Of a DNA stretch of 64,000 nt, positions 8,355 through 17,100 are shown piece by piece. Position 1 is the first letter of the stretch. Each line of letters opens with the position of its first letter. This stretch comes from Caldilineaceae bacterium (GTDB taxonomy: Bacteria; Chloroflexota; Anaerolineae; Caldilineales; Caldilineaceae), in NCBI GenBank assembly GCA_026645575.1, contig JAPKMW010000006.1:135939-199938 (forward strand). The letters run 5' to 3'. The notes under the pieces are model-generated. The model did no database searches. It saw only the letters and a program-made list of their open reading frames with translations, and was not told the DNA's origin. The translations under genes were made by a program, and so were the position numbers.

Positions 8355-9923
8355 TTACAGCCCAAGCCGCACCAGATAAACATAGATCTGTTTGCCGGCC
8401 TCCATCTTCTCAAATTCCAATTCTTCATGGGCAAGCTGACCATAAACGTTGGGGCGAGCGTGAAAGATGACATAGTAGCCACACGCCTCGCCCTCGGTGG
8501 TCAGGTAGTCGGCCAGTTGGGCGAGACCGCTGTCAAACTCCGCTGGGTCGCGCCAGATTTTGGTTTCGATGACATAGCGATGGCCGCGATAGACGACAAT
8601 CAAGTCCAGACGGCCATCGCCGGAATCGACTTCGGTGAAGAGATCGCCCCCTAGTTGGCGCACAACTAGATCCAGGTAGGCCATCAGCAGATATTGGCCT
8701 GTTGCTTCCTGCGGCATCTCGGTGACTTTGAAGGCTTCCCGTCCACGCCGTTCGACAAATTCACGAAAGCGGGAGAGCAGCGTTTTCATCTGTAACTGCC
8801 CGTCAACCACATGAGTGCGAAAATCATAGCCATTGACCAGCACCGCAGTCTGTAACCCGACCCGCACCGGGCGAAAAGCGGCCAACAACACTTCACTATA
8901 GACGGAGTTGGCAATGCGGCAATTGCCATGTTCATCCTGCTGAATGACACCTTGTGTGTAAAGCTCACTCACCAGCGCATTGTTCAAGTTGAAGAGATAT
9001 GTCCCGCCAAAGAGGATGTTGAGGACATCATCGCGATATTTTTCGGCATGACGAATGACTGTCTCAAAATTGTAGTTGGTCTCCCGCACCAGTTGGTTGA
9101 GCGCACCCCGTACTTGAGCCGCCGTGATCGGTTGCGACCGATCTGTGGCGATTTCCTCCGTCACAATGGCCGCCGTGCGGTTGACCAGGAAGGGGTGGCC
9201 GCCGGTCTGCTCATGCAACAACGCCAGCGCCTCATCGGTAAAAGGCTGGCCGGTTTCGGCGGTGTATTGTGCCATCATCTCCTGCAACTCAGTCAATGTA
9301 AAGTCGTCAAGTCGCTGCTGATAGGCGATGTTGAAGGGCGAACTGCGCCCAAAATTGAGCCGCGCAATGTTCTGAATGCCGATCAGGATGACATTATGCA
9401 GGCTGTGGGGTGGCCGTCGCTCTAAGTACATAGAACGCCACGTTTGCAACAAGGGCGAGATTGCTTCTTGCGGCGTTGCATCAAATTCATCAATGATGAG
9501 GACAATTTTCAGATCCGGCGCAATGCGGTAGAGCGACCGGAAGAAACGTTCAAATGCTTGATAGCTATGGGGGGGCTGCTCTTTTAATAGCGTCTCAATA
9601 GCATGTGTGTGGGGATGGTCGGTCTTTTGCAGCGTCTGGCTAATATGATAATTGATCAACTCGGCAACTTCATTCAGAAAGGCCGGAACATCCCAACTTT
9701 CAAAACGCTCAAAACTCAAGGGAATTGGCAAATAAGCGGGATTTTCCGCCAACATCTCGTCCAATTTGCGCAATAGGGTTGTCTTCCCCATTTGGCGCGG
9801 AGCAAAGATCGTGAAATACTTTCCCTGATCGATTTGGGTACTCAGTTTTTCGATCAGCGCTTGCCGCGAAACAACATAGTGTTGTTCAACATTCACTGGG
9901 CCGTGGGTATTAAAGTAGCGCAT
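8355..9923 (-). CDS. AAA-like ATPase fused to C-terminal PD-(D/E)XK nuclease-like domain (copy 1)
   Basis: Protein of 522 residues. It starts M-R-Y-F-N-T-H-G-P-V, matching the start of the paralogue at 17400; an ATG nine codons further upstream is also possible. The Walker A A-P-R-Q-M-G-K-T-T is at residues 41-49 and the Walker B strand is I-V-L-I-I-D-E-F-D. A G-G-H-P-F-L-V-N motif near residue 230 is typical of the AAA_35/archaeal-ATPase-like STAND group. The last 140 residues contain G-D-G-R-L-D-L followed by V-I-E-T-K, the D...E-x-K pattern of restriction-endonuclease-like folds. It is convergent with the sqr operon. Function is unknown; related families include defence and mobile-element ATPases. 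Confidence 0.85.
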   Translation of the reverse strand: MRYFNTHGPVNVEQHYVVSRQALIEKLSTQIDQGKYFTIFAPRQMGKTTLLRKLDEMLAENPAYLPIPLSFERFESWDVPAFLNEVAELINYHISQTLQKTDHPHTHAIETLLKEQPPHSYQAFERFFRSLYRIAPDLKIVLIIDEFDATPQEAISPLLQTWRSMYLERRPPHSLHNVILIGIQNIARLNFGRSSPFNIAYQQRLDDFTLTELQEMMAQYTAETGQPFTDEALALLHEQTGGHPFLVNRTAAIVTEEIATDRSQPITAAQVRGALNQLVRETNYNFETVIRHAEKYRDDVLNILFGGTYLFNLNNALVSELYTQGVIQQDEHGNCRIANSVYSEVLLAAFRPVRVGLQTAVLVNGYDFRTHVVDGQLQMKTLLSRFREFVERRGREAFKVTEMPQEATGQYLLMAYLDLVVRQLGGDLFTEVDSGDGRLDLIVVYRGHRYVIETKIWRDPAEFDSGLAQLADYLTTEGEACGYYVIFHARPNVYGQLAHEELEFEKMEAGKQIYVYLVRLGL

Positions 9924-9990
9924 TCTCTGCTCGTCCCCTTTCCTTGCCATCAGCGCGCTTTTCCCTGCTGCAAGTGTACTGAAAGGAGGC

Positions 9991-10038
9991 CGTTATCGCA
10001 ACTATTGGGCTTGAAAGCCTGACTATTTGCCGATAACG
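9991..10038. repeat. Small inverted repeat upstream of the ATPase gene
   Basis: CGTTATCG (9991-9998) and CGATAACG (10031-10038) form an 8-bp perfect inverted repeat in the 250-bp divergent region between the ATPase gene (minus) and the oxidoreductase at 10174 (plus). It could be an operator. The rest of this gap shows nothing I can name. Confidence 0.3.
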
Positions 10039-10173
10039 TTTTCGCCTCTTTCTTACTATCAACTCACCCCGATTGACCCAACCGAACCAAATAAAACTGA
10101 TTTGCCAAATCGTGACGACAAAACTACAATCGTCTCATCTGATTCTTAACTATCCTATCATCTGATAAACGCT

Positions 10174-11241
10174 ATGAACAAACAAATGAAACCTATTCGC
10201 TCCCTCATTGTCGGCATGGGTGGTCTGAGCCACGCCATGAGCAAGTTCTTGCGCCAGTACGACTGGCAACGCATCGTCGGCGTCGTTGATGTCCGCCCCC
10301 AAAGCTTAGAAAAAGCCCAACATGAACTCGACCTGCCCGATGATGCCCTCTTTACCGATCTGACGAGCGCCCTGGCCGAGTCAGAGGCCGACGTGGCGCT
10401 GATCAACACCCCCTCGGAGTGGCACTTTGACCAATGTAAGGCGGCGCTGCTGGCAGGCAAGGATGTACTGGTCGCCAAGCCCATCACCAACAACTTTGAA
10501 CAGGCCATCGAGTTGGTCGATCTGGCAGCGAGTTTGGGGCGCAAGCTTTGTGTCGGGCAGCAGATGCGTTTTCACCGCCACTTTCAAGCCGTGCGCAGCT
10601 TCCTGGCGAGCGGTGAGTTGGGGCGGGTGGAGATGGTCAACTTTCTTAACGCCAAGCCCCGTCACCAAGCGCTCAACCTCAAGGGCATGGATCAGCCGGT
10701 GTTGTATGAAATCTCCTGTCACCACTTTGATTCGCTGCTGGCGGTCTTTCCCAACCATGTCCCAGAAAGCATCTACTGCGACGGCTTTCGCCCCTCGTGG
10801 TCGGTCTATGATGGCCCCTGTTCGGTCAATGCCCTGATCCATTGGAGCGACGGCTTGCACATGCTCTACCACGCCGGTATCTCGTCGCAAAGTGACCTCT
10901 ATGAATTCCGGCTGGAAGGGGAACGGGGCGCCCTGCGCTGTCGTGGCATTCACATGAGCAACGACACCATGCACTATGACTTCGCCCTCCGTGGCGGGAA
11001 CTTCGCCCAACGGGCTATCGACGCCGACACGCCGCTGGTCAGCCCGTGGACGATCTTCTTCGAGCAATGGCGCAGCTATATGACCACCGGCGCCCTGGCT
11101 GATGGCAGCGAACCGCACTTTACCGGACGTAACAATCTCAAAGTCTTTGCCATGTTGAGCGCCGGGATCGACTCGATCAAGGAGGGGCGACCCGTGGCGG
11201 TGGCGGGTAATCCGCGCTATCAACGGGCGTTTGGCGGGTAA
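10174..11241 (+). CDS. Gfo/Idh/MocA-family oxidoreductase
   Basis: NAD(P)-dependent oxidoreductase of 355 residues acting on sugars, inositols or related polyols. The N-terminal dinucleotide fold shows I-V-G-M-G-G-L-S-H. The conserved E-K-P signature is replaced by V-A-K-P, keeping Lys and Pro but not Glu. The H-x-x-x-H-like substrate region lies around M-R-F-H-R-H-F. The start at 10174 lacks a strong Shine-Dalgarno site; an ATG four codons in is an alternative. It opens the catabolic island with PhyH, DUF6807 and PL26-like genes, so a role in modified sugar or uronate catabolism is likely but unproven. Confidence 0.9.
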   Translation: MNKQMKPIRSLIVGMGGLSHAMSKFLRQYDWQRIVGVVDVRPQSLEKAQHELDLPDDALFTDLTSALAESEADVALINTPSEWHFDQCKAALLAGKDVLVAKPITNNFEQAIELVDLAASLGRKLCVGQQMRFHRHFQAVRSFLASGELGRVEMVNFLNAKPRHQALNLKGMDQPVLYEISCHHFDSLLAVFPNHVPESIYCDGFRPSWSVYDGPCSVNALIHWSDGLHMLYHAGISSQSDLYEFRLEGERGALRCRGIHMSNDTMHYDFALRGGNFAQRAIDADTPLVSPWTIFFEQWRSYMTTGALADGSEPHFTGRNNLKVFAMLSAGIDSIKEGRPVAVAGNPRYQRAFGG

Positions 11242-11273
11242 GGAATGAAGATCAGTGATATGCTTTTGATAGC

Positions 11274-11322
11274 TCCGTTATGGTATCACAAGGGTTGGCT
11301 GCTGTCGGTTCCGTTATGATAT
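11274..11322 (+). promoter_or_regulatory. Direct repeat and -10 element in the brnT promoter
   Basis: TCCGTTATGGTAT (11274-11286) and TCCGTTATGATAT (11310-11322) are 13-nt direct repeats with one mismatch, 36 bp apart. The second contains a -10-like TATGAT (11314-11319) only 13 bp before the brnT ATG, so the message would be nearly leaderless. BrnT/BrnA systems are autoregulated by the antitoxin, so these repeats are candidate operator half-sites. Confidence 0.45.
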
Positions 11323-11331
11323 ACTACACCC

Positions 11332-11619
11332 ATGAGTATACGATTTTCTTGGGACAGCCGAAAATCTGCTCGCAATCGCAGGGTGCATAACGGTGTCACG
11401 TTTGAAGAAGCAGCCACTGTTTTTCGCGATCCAACAGCCTTCATCTTTGATGACAATGAACATTCAGACGAAGAGTACCGCGAGTTGATCATCGGTCACT
11501 CGACCCATAATCGATTGTTGATCGTATCGTTTACAGAACGCGCTGATGTGATTCGTATTATTAGCGCTCGCAAAGCAGATGCGAGTGAACAAAGAGCTTA
11601 TGAACATGCAAAAAAATAA
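11332..11619 (+). CDS. brnT: BrnT-family toxin (type II toxin-antitoxin)
   Basis: RelE-fold ribonuclease toxin of 95 residues. Family hallmarks are the start I-R-F-S-W-D-S-R-K-S-A-R-N-R-R-V-H-N-G-V, the phrase F-E-E-A-A-T-V-F-R-D-P, D-E-E-Y-R-E-L-I-I-G, and the C-terminal I-R-I-I-S-A-R-K-A-D-A-S-E-Q-R-A-Y-E. BrnT proteins cleave RNA and are neutralised by BrnA. The 3' end overlaps the antitoxin start by about 20 bases. There is no Shine-Dalgarno site and the -10 element lies very close, suggesting leaderless expression. Confidence 0.93.
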   Translation: MSIRFSWDSRKSARNRRVHNGVTFEEAATVFRDPTAFIFDDNEHSDEEYRELIIGHSTHNRLLIVSFTERADVIRIISARKADASEQRAYEHAKK

Positions 11620-11881
11620 ATCGGAAAACCTTGAATCCGATGAGTTAAATGAACACTACGATTTCGACTATAGTAAAGCAAAGCCAAATCGTTTTGCCGC
11701 ACGCCTTGCTCAAGAACAGTTGATGGTTGTACTCGATCCAGATATGGCCGCCATTTTTCCGACCTCAGAAGCGGTGAATGAAGCCCTTCGGGTATTGGCA
11801 ACGGCGGCACAGAATTTGTCACACGCTGCGCCGAAACGCCTGCGCAAGCCGCGTAAAACAACCGCTCTTTCTGGTGCATAA
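11600..11881 (+). CDS. Antitoxin of the BrnT system (BrnA-like)
   Basis: Small antitoxin of 93 residues if the ATG at 11600 is used, where AAAGAG lies just upstream; ATGs at 11579 and 11606 are alternatives. It carries D-F-D-Y-S-K-A-K-P-N-R-F-A, a phrase common in antitoxins paired with BrnT, then a short ribbon-helix-helix-like segment V-V-L-D-P-D-M-A-A-I-F-P-T-S-E-A-V-N-E-A-L-R and a basic tail. The start overlaps the end of brnT, so the pair is translationally coupled. The toxin-first order is typical of brnTA. Confidence 0.85.
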   Translation: MNMQKNKSENLESDELNEHYDFDYSKAKPNRFAARLAQEQLMVVLDPDMAAIFPTSEAVNEALRVLATAAQNLSHAAPKRLRKPRKTTALSGA

Positions 11882-11913
11882 GAACGAGTTACAGTCACAA
11901 CTAATCAATTTAC

Positions 11914-12215
11914 TCAACTCAGTTGCGATATTGACAAGCGCCAGCCGCTCGCCCAATGACTTTGCCAGTATGAAGGCGGGGGCCATTCTGGTGACGACCG
12001 CAACCGATCCCTCCTGGACGCCGCTCTTTACCCTGGCTGCCGGCGTGATTCTTGAAATTGGCGGCATCGGCTCTCATGCGGCAACGGTGGCGCGCGAGTA
12101 TGGTCTCCCCGCCATCGCCAACATCAAGAACGCCACGACCCTGTTGCAAGACGGCATGAAAGTGCGTTTGGATGCGACACTCGGTATGGTAGAGATACAA
12201 GGAGGGACACAATGA
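11914..12215 (+). pseudogene. Orphan PEP-utilising-enzyme mobile (phosphohistidine swivel) domain, probably a gene remnant
   Basis: The frame encodes about 85 recognisable residues of the swivelling phosphohistidine domain of PEP synthase/PPDK-type enzymes. They run S-P-N-D-F-A-S-M-K-A-G-A-I-L-V, T-D-P-S-W-T-P-L-F, then G-G-I-G-S-H-A-A-T-V-A-R-E-Y-G-L-P-A containing the phosphorylatable His. The ATP-grasp and PEP-binding domains that normally accompany it are missing, and the upstream frame (open from 11778) is not related. Plausible starts are poor. Its stop overlaps the phyH start as ATGA. It may be a truncated pseudogene or a stand-alone acceptor domain; left boundary approximate. Confidence 0.65.
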
Positions 12216-13093
12216 GTAATTACCGTCTTGCCCCACCCGGCTTTACCCGTGAACAGTGGGCAACCTTTAACGAAGTAGGGTTGATCCAGATTGAGAACGC
12301 CCTCACCGATGATGAAGTGGCAACCTATCTTGCTGCCATCGACCGGGTGACGCAGGCGGATCGGACTTACAAAGCTGGTGAGTATTACAATCTGCAAAAC
12401 TTTGTCGAACGCGACCCTGTATTGGCTGGCTTGATCGACCACCCGCGCCATGTGGGTTATGCCTATGATCTCTATGGCGAACAGCTTCAGTTGCAATTGA
12501 GTGAATTGTTTCTGCGCACGCCGAACGCCGGCACCTACAACAAGTGGCACCCCGATGGCGCCCGTGCGTTACCGTATGGGGTCTTTGCGCCCCAGTTGCC
12601 GCTACAAATCAAAATCGGCTATTGGCTCACCGATCTGACCCAGCCCAAGATGGGCAATTTTGTCTACATGCCGGGCAGTCACCGCCAGCAATATTTTGCC
12701 GCCTACGATACCCACGAGAGCGTCCCCGGCGAAGAGATTCTCTGTGTGCGCCGGGGGACGATCACCATTATGCACGGCAGCATCTGGCATCGCGTTGAGC
12801 CGAATCAGAGCCAGGTGACGCGCAAAAATCTCTTCCTGGCCTACTCGCCTTCCTGGATCACGACCGCGGATCGCCTGGTCTCTGACCCGGCCTGGCTCCA
12901 GACGCTCAACCGCGAGCAACGCATCATCATGCGCAGTTATAGCCACGCCTACGACCATGCCAAACCACCAGAGGCCGACTATCCGCTCTTTTTGGATCGA
13001 GAGACCGGGCAAGATCGCGACCCGGGGGACATGTATCTGCCCCATGTCAGTCTGGCGCGACGGAAACGCAAAGTGATGCCGGAGAAATGGTAA
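12212..13093 (+). CDS. Phytanoyl-CoA dioxygenase (PhyH) family, Fe(II)/2-oxoglutarate oxygenase
   Basis: Non-heme Fe(II)/2-oxoglutarate-dependent dioxygenase of 293 residues. The iron-binding H-x-D is His113/Asp115 in K-W-H-P-D-G, and the distal His is His193 in G-S-I-W-H-R-V-E-P-N. A downstream Arg (near residue 204) is suitable for 2-oxoglutarate binding. M-P-G-S-H-R is the usual PhyH turn. It starts on ATGA with the swivel-domain frame and ends overlapping the DUF6807 start, so it is part of a tightly packed unit. In such clusters these enzymes hydroxylate small metabolites; the substrate is not deducible. Confidence 0.9.
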   Translation: MSNYRLAPPGFTREQWATFNEVGLIQIENALTDDEVATYLAAIDRVTQADRTYKAGEYYNLQNFVERDPVLAGLIDHPRHVGYAYDLYGEQLQLQLSELFLRTPNAGTYNKWHPDGARALPYGVFAPQLPLQIKIGYWLTDLTQPKMGNFVYMPGSHRQQYFAAYDTHESVPGEEILCVRRGTITIMHGSIWHRVEPNQSQVTRKNLFLAYSPSWITTADRLVSDPAWLQTLNREQRIIMRSYSHAYDHAKPPEADYPLFLDRETGQDRDPGDMYLPHVSLARRKRKVMPEKW

Positions 13094-13971
13094 CAATGTC
13101 GTCCACAAATTTCACAGCTATACAACATCTCCACCACGATCAATTCGGCTACATCATTACCGATTCCGCCACCGGTCGTTGCTTGGGCGGGGTGGGGGCG
13201 AACCATTACCGCCCGTGGGTCTTTCCGCTTTACACCCCCAACGGCCTGACGGTGATCCAGGAATTCCCCTTTGACCACCCCTTCCACAATGGCTTTTGGG
13301 TGGCGCAGGGGCCAATCTTTCTCGATGGGCGGGAAGTGAATTTCTGGCCGGCACCGCCCATGCGCAAAGCCAATGAGGCGCTCTTTACCCACATGGGGCG
13401 CATGGAGACAGTGGGCAAACCGGCGATTACACCCACCACCAACGGCATCCACTTCACCCTCCATGTCATCTGGCGCGACAAAACGGAGCAGCCCGTCCTC
13501 GACGAAACCCGCAACATCCACCTCTACAGCGTGGACGACGCCACCATCTGCGACATAGTCAGCGCCCAGACGGCAAGCTATGGCGACCTACGCTATGCCG
13601 AAACCAAGTTTGGCTCGATTGGCATTCGGGTCGAGCCACGGCTGTTGCCCCTCCTCGGTGGCGAAATTCTGGCCGATGGCGGTCGGCGCGGCAATGCTGA
13701 GGTTGCCATTGACCAGGAGTGTCACTATGTCGCCTACGAAAATAGCTTATCCGACGGCGGACGCTTTGGCGTGTTGCTCACCAGCCTGGACGAGCCGCGT
13801 CCGCAAACCGGCCCCTGGTTTATCCGTGATTACGGGCTGGCCTACTATAGCCCCACGCGCAATCGGGAGATCATTGTCGCAGCAGGCAGTACCTGGCAGG
13901 TTGGTTTGCGGGTTGTCGCGTATGATGGCGCGTTGAACGAAGAGCGAGCGCAACAATGGATGAATTTCTGA
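13087..13971 (+). CDS. DUF6807 (PmoA-like) family protein
   Basis: Protein of 294 residues (291 if the ATG at 13096 is used). It shows the DUF6807/PmoA-type pattern: a beta-rich fold with R-P-W-V-F-P-L-Y-T-P-N-G, then F-D-H-P-F-H-N-G-F-W-V-A-Q-G containing a His/Asp/His cluster, and late Y-G-L-A-Y-Y-S-P-T-R-N-R-E. Database entries often call such proteins methane oxygenase PmoA, but this is an annotation artefact, since the family is found in sugar-degradation clusters. The start overlaps the phyH stop, indicating translational coupling. Enzymatic activity is unknown. Confidence 0.82.
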   Translation: MVTMSSTNFTAIQHLHHDQFGYIITDSATGRCLGGVGANHYRPWVFPLYTPNGLTVIQEFPFDHPFHNGFWVAQGPIFLDGREVNFWPAPPMRKANEALFTHMGRMETVGKPAITPTTNGIHFTLHVIWRDKTEQPVLDETRNIHLYSVDDATICDIVSAQTASYGDLRYAETKFGSIGIRVEPRLLPLLGGEILADGGRRGNAEVAIDQECHYVAYENSLSDGGRFGVLLTSLDEPRPQTGPWFIRDYGLAYYSPTRNREIIVAAGSTWQVGLRVVAYDGALNEERAQQWMNF

Positions 13972-14117
13972 ATAGGGTTAGCAGTGATCAACGCGGTCGT
14001 GACCATATTCGTAAGCCGCCGATGGACTATTACCGCCAGGTTTATCTCGATTTCGCTAATCCTATGATTCGCGGTGATAGCTGGGTGCCCTTCTCTTTTC
14101 CTCACCCTCGCATATAG
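13956..14117 (+). pseudogene. Short 53-codon frame, possible N-terminal remnant of a glycosidase-like gene
   Basis: An ATG at 13956, overlapping the end of the DUF6807 gene, opens a 53-codon frame ending at 14117. Its middle reads D-Y-Y-R-Q-V-Y-L-D-F, which by eye resembles the beginning of alpha-L-fucosidase-like proteins (typically R-Q-V-H-L-D-F-H). The rest is unrelated and stops after an F-S-F-P-H-P-R-I tail. It may be a decayed gene start left between the DUF6807 and PL26-like genes, or chance. Homology is tentative. Confidence 0.3.
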
Positions 14118-14133
14118 CAGTAGGTTTATCAAC

Positions 14134-17100
14134 ATGGAACTTCTACCCTATATCGACATTATCGAACCCGACCGTATCACCGCCCTGCTCACCGACCCGG
14201 CCAATTTCAACTGGCGCGCTATCGATAGTGAGACCCTGGATGGTTTCGTTCCGGATCTGGGGTTGACCAACTACGTCTACCCCAGCATCTATCGACCACC
14301 CAGTGTCGCTACCTCAGGGCTGCCCTCGCAGGTGCGTCACCGCTTTTGGGGGACGGTGGAAAAGCAGAGCGATCACACCGGCTGGCGCTATATTGGCGTT
14401 GTTATCTATGCGGCGTTGGGGCAAGCCTGCCCAATGGAATTTCGCCTGGGCGCCGACGACATTGGTCGTATTGAACCGCAGCGCTTTGACAACCGTCGCC
14501 ATCTGCTGGTGCTTGACCGCCCTGTCCACTTTATCGGCGAGATGGAAGTCTTACAACTGGTTGCGCCGGGCAAGGGCGTCTATCGGATCGAACACTTTGT
14601 CCTGCTCAAAGAACGTCCCCTGCCCAGCACCTTTGCCCCGCACATTGGACAACTGACCCTCCACTGGACGCAACCGTCCGCCGACCAAGCCAATGCCACC
14701 CTGCAATGGACGACAGCCCAGGTGGCGCATTGTCGGGTGATAGCAAGTTGTGCAGATGACCAGAGTACAGCGCCCACCCTGGCCGAAACAACGGCGGGTC
14801 GGCTGCATACGGTTCATCTACCCAACCTCCGCAACGGCACGCCATACGATTTCCAGATCACCGCCACGGAGCTGCTGGGTGAACAAGCTGCTGCCACCAT
14901 CACCGCTGCGCCGCCAGCGCCCGTAAAAACGACCCCGCTTACCGTTCCGGTGGAAGTTTTTGCGTCCACGAACAACCCCCAGTCATCCTTGCCAGTGACG
15001 ATGGGCGCGCCTGTGGCGAAGGGGCAATTATTTGGCGTCGATCACTGCACGATTCAAACCGCACAGCAACCCGTCGCAGCCCAATGGCGCGCCCTGGCCT
15101 ATTGGCCCGATGGCTCCGTTCGTTGGCTGCTGGTCGATGGAGCGTTGCCACAGGTTGCGACCGGCCCAACCGCGCTGACCGTCACCGTCAATGGCGCCGC
15201 GTCCGGCGATCTGCCGCCTGGCGCGCTTTCCTGGCATGAGGATAACACTGTCATCAGCGTTGCCAGTCGCCAACTACGGGTGACGCTTATCAAAAGTGGC
15301 CGGGGGCTGCCTTTGCGTATTGCGCGCCTGACAGACGCCAACGCTAGAGAACAGTTGCTTGACTTGGCGAGTCAGCGCGATGGCGGTTTGACTTGTGAAT
15401 TGGGCAATGGCGTCCAGCTTTACCCGGCTCTCATACAGGCGGCTAAACTGGAGGAAACGGGGCCATGGCGCACGGTCATCTACTGGCAAAGTGACTGGAA
15501 CGATGAACAAGGCGTGGCCCATCTCCGCAGCACCCTGCGTTTGCACATCTACGCCGACCACCCCTTCGTCAAGCTTGTCCACCGCCTGACCGTGATCAGC
15601 CCAGCGTTGGGCGCGGCGGCGACTGGTCACAGTGCTCATGCGCAATCAGCGCCGGCCATAAACGGCGCCATCCTCGGCGCGGTGGGTGAAGAGAACACGT
15701 TGCTCAAGGTGCGTTCGTTCGCCTGTCACCTACCCTGGCCGGCAATCGCTGCCGCGCATTGCGATGACACCCTTGTGTCGCTGGCTGCCAACGACGCGTG
15801 GCAATTGCTTCAGGTGGACGACCAACATTATCAGACCGGCGATCAACAAACCCGGCAACTGCACACAGGACAAGCGCCGGGTCATTTACTCGTTGAAGGA
15901 CAAGCAGGAATACTGGCCGTCGCCGTGCGCAACTTTTGGCAGACTTACCCCAAAGGGCTGACCGTCACCCCAGAGGGCGTGACCCTTGCCTTGTTGCCGG
16001 CCCAGCCTGCCGAACCTGCACCGACGGACGAGGATGCCTGGCATCGCGTTCGCTTCTGGCGGCGCGATGGCTGTTATTTGCTCAAAGTGGGCATGGCGCT
16101 GACCAACGAACTGTTGCTGGCCTTCCCGGTGGATCAGGCGGCGATGGCGCCGATCTTTGCCTGGTTCGAGCAACCGCCGCTGGCGCGCCCTACCTTGTCG
16201 GTGCTCAACGCCACGGGCGCGCTTATTCCACTGGGCGCGAAAAGCAATGAGGCGCTGGCCCGCTACGAAGCGCTGGTGGCCGAAGCAATCCACGCCTTTG
16301 CTGCGGATCGAGCGGCGACCAACGCTTATGGACAGATCAACTTTGGCGACTGGTATGGCGAGAGCGGCTGGTCATGGGGCAACAACGAATATGACACTGC
16401 CTTTTATGCCTATGCCGAGTTCTTGCGTGGCGGCGATCCGCGCTGGGCGGTATTGGCCGCAGAGGCGGCGCGCCATCTAGCCGATGTCGATACCTGCAAC
16501 CATTCAACCGATCCCAGCCAGATCGGGCTGCAATATATGCACATGGCTGGTCATGCCGGCGGCTATTTGCCCCCCTATTTTCGCAGCAAAATGGCCGGCT
16601 CGACGGCGCTCCCATCACACACCTGGGTCGAAGGGCCGGTGCTGCACTACCTGCTGACCGGGGATGAATTTGTCCATGATTCCCTACGCTTGACCGCCCA
16701 GTGGTTGCTACAAAAACGCTGGTTCGATGCGTATGACGCTGCCAACTGTCGCGAGGCAGGCTGGCACCTCACTCATCTCTGCATGTTGGCGCGGCTGGGC
16801 GGTGATGCCACGGCGTTGAACGCGGCCACCCTTCTGGTGGAACGGGTGTTGGAGAAGCAGGAGCCAAGGGGCGGTTGGGTTCATATGCTCACCGAGTCGC
16901 ACTGTGGCTGCGGCTATCCCCGCTGCCGGGGTGAGGCCGGCTTTATGGTGGTGGTGCTGATCGGTGGTCTACGGCGCTATCATGATCTCACCGGCGATCC
17001 ACGGGTTGCCCAGGCCATTGTCGGCGGCGCGCACTGGTTGATCCGCCACACCTATGATGCTGCCAGCGGTCACTTCCGCTACACCTCCTGCCCCAACCGC

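Noticed and set aside
13087..13971. DUF6807 protein as methane monooxygenase subunit PmoA
   Set aside because: The sequence is soluble and beta-rich with no membrane helices; the PmoA label on this family is misleading, and no pmoB or pmoC is present.
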